Source: Bacteroidales bacterium (GTDB lineage: Bacteria > Bacteroidota > Bacteroidia > Bacteroidales > UBA7960). From it: 7,521 nucleotides of DNA. A program made the position numbers and the translations under genes. This document shows, piece after piece, positions 1-5,746 of the stretch (position 1 is the first letter of the stretch; every line of letters starts with the position of its first letter). Location: contig PWND01000141.1 in the NCBI GenBank assembly GCA_003557965.1, forward strand, positions 1-7,521, given 5' to 3'. The notes beneath the pieces are model-generated. The model searched no databases, was not told the DNA's origin, and worked only from the letters and a program-made list of their open reading frames with translations.

Positions 1-831
1 AAGAAAAGAAAGCAGTGCGAAAAAAATAAAATATGCCTGCGCAGTAAACCTTTTTCTTATCCTGACAGGTTTTCCCCTTGCATAAACCAGGAATGCCTTT
101 TTTAAGGAAAGCAAACTTATTATCACTATAAAAGTGTAAAAAATCTTAAGATAAGCAGAAATGTCATATTTTATTATTTGAAAAACTTTAATTGTTGATG
201 TGTAAAGCTCATACTTGTCAGCTAACTGGTCGGTCAGATAATAATAAACTCCTATATACAACATCGGTGTGATAAAACCTAATACAGAAGCAAACAAACC
301 TCTTAGGTTAATTAAGAAGTAAATTACTAAAGCTGTTAGCAGGTAAATATAAAAAACGAAAATGGGGAAGAAGAACATACTTGCTGTCCCAATAAGCAAT
401 CCGGTATTGAACACTTCAAGGAAAACCTCATCCTCATTATAAACATCAAAGATTTTATTAAGTGCAATTATTAAAAAAAAGTTTGCGAAGATTACCGGGT
501 TCAGGCTTAGCATTTCAGCATGAAAGCTCATTAAAGTAATGTATATTAAAGCAGGCAGGTAAGAATTTCTTTCTAATAGATTTTTTGATGTAAAAAGATT
601 GTTAAGCATAAAAGCCTGGATAACTACTAAGACAAAAGCTACCAGTATGTTTATAAAAGGGGTTTTCGAAAAAATATTAGAAACAAGCTGGTAAAAAGGT
701 GCTGAATTTTCATATACAACGAACTCAACACTTCTGAAGTTAATAAAACTGTCTGCCCACAACAACAGTCCCCAAAAAACAATATAAGCTGGTAAAAAAT
801 GGCTTTCAGAAGAGAATTTTTTTATTATCAT
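1..831 (-). CDS. DUF6427-like multi-pass membrane protein, 3' end missing
   Basis: An open frame begins with ATG at 831-829 and stays open for 277 codons to the left edge, so the C-terminus lies outside the window. The protein starts MIIKKFSSESHFLPAYIVFW. It is strongly hydrophobic, with about eight likely membrane segments, near residues 12-29, 57-77, 91-106, 110-127, 143-177 (probably two), 180-202, 225-247 and 262-277. I see no catalytic motif. The start is 12 bases after the purD stop with no Shine-Dalgarno site, so the two genes are probably co-transcribed. From memory, the Bacteroidota family DUF6427 has this size and topology and often sits near purD and upp; the assignment rests on that resemblance and on context, not on a search. 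Function is unknown. That it is a real membrane protein gene is much surer than the family name. Confidence 0.7.
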   Translation of the reverse strand, partial: MIIKKFSSESHFLPAYIVFWGLLLWADSFINFRSVEFVVYENSAPFYQLVSNIFSKTPFINILVAFVLVVIQAFMLNNLFTSKNLLERNSYLPALIYITLMSFHAEMLSLNPVIFANFFLIIALNKIFDVYNEDEVFLEVFNTGLLIGTASMFFFPIFVFYIYLLTALVIYFLINLRGLFASVLGFITPMLYIGVYYYLTDQLADKYELYTSTIKVFQIIKYDISAYLKIFYTFIVIISLLSLKKAFLVYARGKPVRIRKRFTAQAYFIFFALLSFL

Positions 832-843
832 TTTTTGGTTTTT

Positions 844-2124
844 CTAATCTTGTTGAAGGTCTTTTCCAATGTCATTACGGTAATATTTGCCACTAAAATC
901 AATTATTTCGGCATTTTTGTAGCATTTGTTAAGAGCTTCTTTCATTGAAGACTCAACAGAAGTAATAGCAATTACACGCCCACCGTTAGTAACTAAGTTT
1001 TTGCCATCCTGCTTCATGCCAGCATAAAAAACATTGCTTCCTTTAACATTATTAAGGCCATTAATTATTTTGCCTTTTTCATAATTACCGGGATAGCCAC
1101 CGGAAACCAGCATCACCGTGGTTGCAAATTCCTGGCAGATAATCAGCTCTTCATCAAATAAAGAATTTTGAGCAGCACACTTAAGCAGGAGGGTAAAGTC
1201 AGACACAATTCTTGGCAGAATTGCTTCAGCTTCAGGGTCGCCAAGCCGTACATTATATTCAATAACATAGGGTTCCCCGTCAACATTCATTAACCCTATA
1301 AAAAGAAAACCACAATATCTTATGTTTTCTTTTTTGAGGCCTGATATAGTTGGTGCAATAATCCTGTTTTCAACCTTATCCATAAAATCATTATCAGCAA
1401 AAGGCACCGGTGATACAGCTCCCATGCCACCTGTATTTGGCCCGGTATCTCCTTCTCCTATTCTTTTATAATCTTTTGCTGATGGCAATATTTTATAGTT
1501 TTCTCCATCAGTAATAACAAAAACAGAGATTTCTATACCTTCTAAAAATTCTTCTATTACAACCCTGGAAGACGCTTTTCCAAATCTTTCTTTTTCAAGC
1601 ATTTCATGCAAATTGTTTTTTGCCTCCTCAAGAGTATTACATATTATAACACCTTTTCCGGCTGCCAGGCCATCCGCTTTGAGAACATAGGGCGGCTTTA
1701 AAGTTTTTAAAAACTCAACACCATCATCGTATGTGTTACGCGAAAAAGTGCGATATGCTGCTGTTGGTATGTTATGCCTTTGCATAAACTGTTTTGCAAA
1801 ATCTTTGCTTCCTTCAAGCTTTGCGCCATCAGCCGAAGGGCCAATAAACATAATGTTACTTAAACCCTCCGTTGACCGGAAGTAGTCTTCAATGCCTTTT
1901 ACTAATGGCTCTTCCGGCCCAACAACAACCATGTTGATCTTATTTTCTAAGCAAAAATCTCCCACCGACTTAAAATGCAAAGGGTCTAAATTTACATTTT
2001 CACCAATAATACTAGTGCCTGCATTTCCGGGTGCAATGTACAGGCCGGTACACAAATGGCTTTGAGATATCTTCCATGCTAATGCATGCTCACGACCGCC
2101 GCTTCCTATCAGTAATACTTTCAC
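844..2124 (-). CDS. purD: Phosphoribosylamine--glycine ligase (GAR synthetase)
   Basis: This cytosolic enzyme catalyses the second step of de novo purine synthesis: phosphoribosylamine + glycine + ATP gives glycinamide ribonucleotide. At 426 residues it has the usual full length. The N-terminal domain opens with GSGGREHALAWK (residues 8-19) and carries APGNAGT (31-37) and VVVGPEEPLVKG (66-77). The ATP-grasp domain (about 105-320) shows the glycine-rich ATP loop KADGLAAGKGV (149-159), GEGDTGPNTGGMGA (223-236) and the metal-binding stretch YNVRLGDPEAE (290-300). The C-terminal domain ends the protein, with GGRV at 381-384. The start codon is GTG (2124-2122): there is no upstream ATG in frame and an in-frame TAA lies at 2145-2143, seven codons before it. 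No Shine-Dalgarno site is visible. The gene is divergent from the encapsulin operon and leads into the DUF6427-like gene. Confidence 0.97.
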   Translation of the reverse strand: MKVLLIGSGGREHALAWKISQSHLCTGLYIAPGNAGTSIIGENVNLDPLHFKSVGDFCLENKINMVVVGPEEPLVKGIEDYFRSTEGLSNIMFIGPSADGAKLEGSKDFAKQFMQRHNIPTAAYRTFSRNTYDDGVEFLKTLKPPYVLKADGLAAGKGVIICNTLEEAKNNLHEMLEKERFGKASSRVVIEEFLEGIEISVFVITDGENYKILPSAKDYKRIGEGDTGPNTGGMGAVSPVPFADNDFMDKVENRIIAPTISGLKKENIRYCGFLFIGLMNVDGEPYVIEYNVRLGDPEAEAILPRIVSDFTLLLKCAAQNSLFDEELIICQEFATTVMLVSGGYPGNYEKGKIINGLNNVKGSNVFYAGMKQDGKNLVTNGGRVIAITSVESSMKEALNKCYKNAEIIDFSGKYYRNDIGKDLQQD

Positions 2125-2162
2125 GCTAATTATATTTTTTAGTTATTGGAATGCTTTTGTCA

Positions 2163-2170
2163 CAAAAATA
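2163..2170 (-). promoter_or_regulatory. Candidate -7 element upstream of purD
   Basis: Read on the minus strand this is TATTTTTG, a full match to the Bacteroidota -7 consensus TAnnTTTG. It lies about 40 bases before the purD GTG. No TTG or TTTG sits at the expected 17-23 base distance upstream, so the -33 half is missing or degenerate. In AT-rich DNA such a match can arise by chance. Confidence 0.4.
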
Positions 2171-2372
2171 ATTGTTTCGCTGAAGTTAGCATTAATTATT
2201 TTCAAAGTATTTTTAAAAACAGGTTAAAGAATTCAAAATTAGAAAACAAAAACAGCGGCTAAGCAACTGTGATGCCGTCAATGATTATTATAAAAACAGC
2301 ATGGATTGCGGGATGTGTTTGCTGCAAATTTTACAGCAGTTTTGTAGTATTTTAAAACAATACGAAAATATG
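2171..2372. other. Divergent intergenic region, no gene seen
   Basis: Together with the two flanking promoter candidates this fills the 327 bases between purD and the encapsulin operon. It is AT-rich, apart from a slightly GC-richer stretch near 2250-2340. That stretch holds CAGCA (2297-2301), TGCTG (2320-2324) and CAGCA (2334-2338), so the middle copy could pair with either neighbour, but the stems are only 5 bp. A weak open frame on the minus strand (2288-2488) overlaps the ferritin start, has low-complexity composition, and is not taken as a gene. No riboswitch, tRNA or convincing operator was recognised. Confidence 0.5.
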
Positions 2373-2405
2373 TTTGTTAAATTTGTAGTTAAATTATTAA
2401 ATTTG
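2373..2405 (+). promoter_or_regulatory. Candidate promoter of the encapsulin operon
   Basis: TTTG at 2373-2376 and TAAATTTG at 2398-2405, separated by 21 bases, fit the Bacteroidota sigma-A pattern TTTG N17-23 TAnnTTTG. Transcription would start near 2411, giving a leader of about 40 bases. A second TAAATTTG (2378-2385) lies exactly 20 bases upstream of the first as part of an 11-base direct repeat, but it has no -33 partner at the right distance. The assignment is by sequence match only. Confidence 0.6.
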
Positions 2406-2451
2406 TAATAAACTGTAATTAAATCAATTATTAATATAAAAAAATACTGAT

Positions 2452-2805
2452 ATGTCAAATTATCACGAACCAGTAAATGAATTATCACAAGAAGCCCGCA
2501 ACTTTTCGAGGGCGTTAAACAGCTTAAAAGAAGAAATAGAGGCTGTTGATTGGTATCATCAGCGCGTTGAAACCACAGATGATCCGGAGCTGAAAGAGAT
2601 TATGGCCCACAACAGGGATGAAGAAATAGAGCATGCTTGTATGGCAATTGAATGGCTGAGAAGGAACATGCCCGGATGGGACGAAGAGTTGCGTACATAT
2701 TTGTTTAAAGATGGCCCTATTGGACATCATGACGATCATGATCACGATGATCATGATGATTCAAAAGACACAGGGTCGTTAAATATTGGAAAAATTAAAA
2801 AATAG
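2452..2805 (+). CDS. encFtn: Encapsulated ferritin (EncFtn), encapsulin cargo
   Basis: This is a 117-residue ferritin-like ferroxidase that works inside an encapsulin shell. The EncFtn family has only two helices per chain and builds its iron site across a dimer interface; rings of these dimers oxidise Fe(II), and the shell holds the mineral. Residues 24-85 match the family: EEIEAVDWY (27-35) and HNRDEEIEH (53-61). By alignment from memory to Rhodospirillum rubrum EncFtn (offset 4), the ferroxidase ligands are E28, E58 and H61, and E27, E30, W34 and Y35 at the entry site are also kept. The C-terminus TGSLNIGKIKK (107-117) fits an encapsulin cargo-loading peptide (GSLxIGxL-like). Between the two, residues 92-103 are purely His and Asp (HHDDHDHDDHDD), which I do not recall from characterised members. 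No Shine-Dalgarno site precedes the ATG. The shell gene follows after 12 bases. Confidence 0.95.
   Translation: MSNYHEPVNELSQEARNFSRALNSLKEEIEAVDWYHQRVETTDDPELKEIMAHNRDEEIEHACMAIEWLRRNMPGWDEELRTYLFKDGPIGHHDDHDHDDHDDSKDTGSLNIGKIKK
2725..2760 (+). repeat. His/Asp-coding CAT/GAT triplet tract with inverted repeat
   Basis: This stretch within the ferritin gene is built almost only of CAT/CAC and GAT/GAC codons and encodes five His and seven Asp in a row. It also contains a perfect 9-bp inverted repeat: ATCATGATC (2735-2743) and GATCATGAT (2749-2757) around a 5-base spacer. Triplet tracts of this kind can slip during replication, so linker length may vary between strains. The inverted repeat may simply follow from alternating CAT and GAT codons. 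Confidence 0.8.
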
Positions 2806-2812
2806 AAGGAGG
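2806..2812 (+). promoter_or_regulatory. Strong Shine-Dalgarno site for the encapsulin gene
   Basis: AAGGAGG occupies the last bases before the ATG at 2818 with a 5-base spacer, and it lies in the short gap after the ferritin stop codon. It is the only good Shine-Dalgarno match in front of a gene in this window; purD, the DUF6427-like gene, the ferritin, the hydrolase and the membrane protein have none. Bacteroidota ribosomes generally hide the anti-Shine-Dalgarno sequence, so a perfect site is notable here. Confidence 0.85.
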
Positions 2813-2817
2813 AAAAC

Positions 2818-3609
2818 ATGGATATTTTAAGAAAAAATTTAGCCCCTGTATCTTCGGCTGCATGGGAAGAAATTAATGAAACTGCTGTAGAATTATTGGA
2901 ATCAGGCTTGTCTGCCAGAAAATTTGTAGATGTTGATGGGCCTAAAGGCCTTGATTTTTCTGCAGTTACAACAGGAAGGATTGAAATCCCTCAAAACCAA
3001 AAAGGCAAGACAAAATATGGCATTCATAAAGTGCTGCCATTAATAGAAGTCAGAGTTCCTTTTGAACTTGATATATGGGAGCTTGACAATATTGCCCGTG
3101 GTGCAGAAGATGCTGATCTTGAAAATCTTGAAGAAGCTGCAAATGAAATAGCGCAGTTTGAAGAAAAAGCTATTTACGAAGGCCTGAAAAATGCTGATAT
3201 TGAGGGTTTAAAAAATTCTTCAGATTATCAGCCTGTTCAGTTCCCGAAATCAGCAGATGAGGTTGCTTCTGTTGTTGCCAAAGCTGTGGCACAACTAAAA
3301 GCTAATGCTATTGAAGGCCCGTATTCTCTTGTGCTTAGCAATGAAAAATGGCAACTTGTAAATTCTTATGGAAAAGGGTATCCTTTAAAAAAGCAACTGG
3401 AAAGCTTAATAGGTGGCTCAATAATTTTAGCCCCTAACATAAAAGATGCATACCTTGTTACAGAAAGAGGAGGTGATTTTAAACTTACCATTGGACAGGA
3501 TATTTCAATAGGTTATGAATCACACAACAACAAAAAAGTGCAGTTGTTCCTTACAGAGTCTTTTACTTTTCGTGTAATTGACCCTGCTGCCGTTTTTGTC
3601 TTTAAGTAA
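2818..3609 (+). CDS. enc: Family 1 encapsulin shell protein
   Basis: This 263-residue protein has the HK97 phage capsid fold and self-assembles into a protein nanocompartment in the cytosol. It aligns along its full length with the Thermotoga maritima encapsulin as I remember it: RKFVDVDGPKG (34-44), KVLPLIEVRVPFELDIWELD (71-90), IEGPYSLVL (165-173), TERGGDFKLTIGQDISIGYE (215-234) and TESFTFRVIDP (246-256). A protein of this length and type normally forms a 60-subunit T=1 shell of about 24 nm. W87 coincides with the tryptophan that binds flavin in the T. maritima shell, so flavin binding is possible. The likely five-fold pore loop (about 184-188, YGKGY) has a lysine where T. maritima has a histidine nearby. 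The gene follows the ferritin cargo gene, has a strong ribosome binding site, and ends before an intrinsic terminator. The operon order cargo then shell is the usual one. Confidence 0.97.
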   Translation: MDILRKNLAPVSSAAWEEINETAVELLESGLSARKFVDVDGPKGLDFSAVTTGRIEIPQNQKGKTKYGIHKVLPLIEVRVPFELDIWELDNIARGAEDADLENLEEAANEIAQFEEKAIYEGLKNADIEGLKNSSDYQPVQFPKSADEVASVVAKAVAQLKANAIEGPYSLVLSNEKWQLVNSYGKGYPLKKQLESLIGGSIILAPNIKDAYLVTERGGDFKLTIGQDISIGYESHNNKKVQLFLTESFTFRVIDPAAVFVFK

Positions 3610-3635
3610 AAATGATGATTTGTTTTAAATAAAGG

Positions 3636-3670
3636 CTGTGTGTGCTAAATAAGTGCACACAGTTTTTTTT
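3636..3670 (+). terminator. Rho-independent terminator of the encapsulin operon
   Basis: CTGTGTGTGC (3636-3645) pairs with GTGCACACAG (3653-3662) as a 10-bp stem with two adjacent G-T wobbles next to the closing pair and a 7-base loop TAAATAA. Eight T residues follow (3663-3670). It begins 27 bases after the encapsulin stop codon. On the opposite strand there is no comparable T tract, so it probably serves the plus strand only. The 61 bases from there to the hydrolase stop hold nothing recognisable. Confidence 0.92.
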
Positions 3671-3731
3671 ATTCTGGCTGGTTATTATAAACTATGCAAC
3701 ATGAAATTATCTAATCTGTAGCGATATAAAT

Positions 3732-5438
3732 TTAATCCTGCTTAATGAATTTTAGCCCTGAAAATCTGACTTCATTACCGTTTTTTCCCAGGAAAACATG
3801 CTCGCCGGGATATCTGCCAAAGCCTTTCATGACAGCAGCAGTATCATTAATTACTTCAAGCAGAGTTCCTGTTGGCCTTTCTATTCCATAGGTTTTTCTG
3901 ATTATTTCTTCGGGCAGAAGATATACTTTAAGTATGTCGTTATCAAGCCTTAGCTCGAGCGACTCATAAAAAACAGCCCCTCCATCAGGACAAGGATTTG
4001 CCACATTATATACTCCTGTGGAATTTTTCCACTTGTTGCTAACAGGACGTTTAAGGCTTTCTTTTTTGCCGATAGGGATGATGTTGTTTCCTCTTTTCAT
4101 GAAGAGATAACTAGATGATTCTTTTTCTTTGATTTTAATATTTAATCCATCATGAAAGGAAAAGTATCCGTCATTATTAAACTTTACAGGGTATTTGCTT
4201 TCCCCTATTTTTGCTATAATAACCCCATTTTCCTCAACAATATTTATAATGCTTGAGGATGTAACATAAATGCCGATGATTTTATTCTTTTCTTCAGTTG
4301 GCCAATCTTTTTCAGTAAGAGCCGAAACCTCAGGTTTTATTTGGTTTTTGCCCGTTTTTAGGTAAATGGCTTCAAGCATTAGGCTTCGTGCAAGCTGATC
4401 AATATGGTTATAAGAGCCGGCAGTATTAGAAAAAACGACAACACCAATTCCGTAATCAGGCGCCATCATAAGCATAGTGTTAAAAAATATTGCACCACCG
4501 CCATGATAAACGAGCTTGCCTGTATATGGCTCGGGAAGACTCTCAAGGAAAAAAGGCAAACCAACTTCCAACTCAGTATCAAGTAACACATTCTCATTGT
4601 GCTTTTTAAACATTTTGCTTACATACATAGAATTAATTAACCCAGTATTGTTGGCTTTCCCATTTTTTAGAAACATCTGTGTCAGGTTAAGCATATCACT
4701 CACATTACTTATAAGTCCGCCTGCCGCTATGTAGTTTATAGGGTGTTCGTGGAAAGAAAAATCATAATCCCTCATAAAAGCTTTTATTTCCTTATCTTTT
4801 TCAATATTAAAGAAGGTGGAATTCATTTCAAGAGGATCAAGGATATATTTTCTGATGTAAGCAGGATATTTCTTGCCGCTTACGTTTTCAATAATTTTTC
4901 CCAAAAGCTCAAACCCCGGGTTTGAATAAGAATGCCTGTATGCTACAGGAAGAGGTTTTGGAGTTTTATTAAAATAGTTAATGATTTCATTAGTTTCAAA
5001 AGGGCAGTATCCCTGGGCTTTGCTCATGATGTCTCTTGAAAGCCCCGAAGAGTGTGTTAAAAGGTCAACCACTGTTATTTCCCTTGTGTCTTTGTTGTAA
5101 TTTGCAGAAAACTCCGGAATATGCTTTGAAACCGGGTCAGAAAGCTTCAACTTACGATCTTCTACAAGCTGCATGATTGCCAGGCCGGTAACTATTTTGG
5201 TAACCGATGCCATCATATAGTGAGAATAATTGTCAACATTGCCGATGGAGCTTTCAATGATGTAATTATTTATATCAACAAAACCAACAGATACTCCTTT
5301 TAGGTTTTGAGATTTGTGAAGCTCAGTGATTTTTTCTTCAATAAAATGCTCCAGCTTTGCGTAATCAGTTTTTTTAGTTCTGTCGCAGCCGGAAAGAATA
5401 ATAAACAACAATGCAAGAGAGGTGATTATAAATTTCAT
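3732..5438 (-). CDS. Serine beta-lactamase-like hydrolase, lipoprotein
   Basis: A 568-residue protein of the class C beta-lactamase / DD-peptidase-like superfamily (Pfam Beta-lactamase, PF00144). Residues 1-17 form a lipoprotein signal peptide with lipobox LSGC and lipidated Cys18. The catalytic domain (about 28-365) shows the three family motifs: SxxK as SVTK (78-81) with nucleophile Ser78, YxN as YSN (171-173), and the third as HGGG (312-315) in place of KTG. THSSGL (128-133) and AAGGLISNVSDML (238-250) are also typical. Residues about 370-568 form a second, beta-rich-looking domain without a clear identity, as often appended to these hydrolases. Substrate is unknown: peptidase or esterase action on cell-wall or other amides/esters is more likely than antibiotic resistance. 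Asp19 follows the lipid Cys, and no acidic surface-export signal is evident. No good promoter or Shine-Dalgarno site was found upstream, and the gene seems to stand alone. Confidence 0.9.
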   Translation of the reverse strand: MKFIITSLALLFIILSGCDRTKKTDYAKLEHFIEEKITELHKSQNLKGVSVGFVDINNYIIESSIGNVDNYSHYMMASVTKIVTGLAIMQLVEDRKLKLSDPVSKHIPEFSANYNKDTREITVVDLLTHSSGLSRDIMSKAQGYCPFETNEIINYFNKTPKPLPVAYRHSYSNPGFELLGKIIENVSGKKYPAYIRKYILDPLEMNSTFFNIEKDKEIKAFMRDYDFSFHEHPINYIAAGGLISNVSDMLNLTQMFLKNGKANNTGLINSMYVSKMFKKHNENVLLDTELEVGLPFFLESLPEPYTGKLVYHGGGAIFFNTMLMMAPDYGIGVVVFSNTAGSYNHIDQLARSLMLEAIYLKTGKNQIKPEVSALTEKDWPTEEKNKIIGIYVTSSSIINIVEENGVIIAKIGESKYPVKFNNDGYFSFHDGLNIKIKEKESSSYLFMKRGNNIIPIGKKESLKRPVSNKWKNSTGVYNVANPCPDGGAVFYESLELRLDNDILKVYLLPEEIIRKTYGIERPTGTLLEVINDTAAVMKGFGRYPGEHVFLGKNGNEVRFSGLKFIKQD

Positions 5439-5530
5439 GATTGAAAATTAGAAGCTTAAATGATTTATTGAAAAACCTATATTGTAAATATACAAAAAGT
5501 TTTGATAGGCTTGTCTTAAAATAGAATTAC

Positions 5531-5745
5531 TTGTTCAGGTTCAAGCAGGCAGGCCTCTTTGCCGGATTTCATGAAGTTTTCCAATTCACACCTTCCCCAC
5601 CTTCGCGTTTTGCCATACCTGCCCGCAACGTTTGTTCCGGCATTCATGGTTTGATAAGAACCTTTATTCCGCTTTCGGGAATGACAGGGAGGGGGAAAAT
5701 TGGGACACCCCGCCTTCGGCTACTAATGACAAGCTTATGTTAGCC
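5531..5745. repeat. GC-richer intergenic island, probable dispersed repeat
   Basis: Most of the 308 bases between the hydrolase start and the membrane protein stop differ from the flanking AT-rich DNA by higher GC and many short palindromes: GCAGGCAGGCCT (5545-5556), ATTCCGCTTTCGGGAAT (5666-5682) and GCCTTCGGC (5712-5720). Both strands stay open over much of it. On the plus strand a TTG-started frame (5531-5743) and on the minus strand a 43-codon ATG frame (5516-5647) exist, but both encode Arg/Gly/Pro/Cys-rich peptides unlike real neighbours. I read this as a non-coding interspersed repeat, with its hairpins possibly ending transcription of the membrane protein gene. The remaining bases next to the hydrolase start (5439-5530) are AT-rich and hold no convincing promoter. 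Confidence 0.5.
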
Positions 5746-5746
5746 G

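Noticed and set aside
2297..2338. CAGCA / TGCTG / CAGCA as a switching RNA structure
   Set aside because: Stems are only 5 bp and lie upstream of the likely transcription start of the encapsulin operon, so they would probably not be in its mRNA.
2417..2431. TAATTAAATCAATTA as an operator for iron or redox control
   Set aside because: A 5-base inverted repeat made only of A and T is expected by chance in such AT-rich DNA and does not match a known Fur, PerR or OxyR site closely.
2288..2754. Minus-strand open frames at 2288-2488 and 2524-2754
   Set aside because: The second is the antisense of the ferritin gene. The first overlaps the ferritin start and promoter and has low-complexity Ile/Leu/Asn/Tyr composition typical of AT-rich noncoding DNA.
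4404..4925. Plus-strand open frames at 4404-4586, 4516-4734 and 4743-4925
   Set aside because: They lie antisense inside the well-supported serine hydrolase gene and show no recognisable protein features.
3732..5438. Reading the hydrolase as an antibiotic resistance gene
   Set aside because: SVTK, YSN and HGG motifs are shared by many peptidases and esterases. The large C-terminal domain and lone gene context give no support for beta-lactam resistance.
5516..5647. Minus-strand 43-codon frame starting MNAGTNVAGRYGK
   Set aside because: It lies in the repeat-like island, has Arg/Gly-rich composition and AGG/CGA codons unlike neighbouring genes, and no ribosome binding site. Kept only as part of the repeat.
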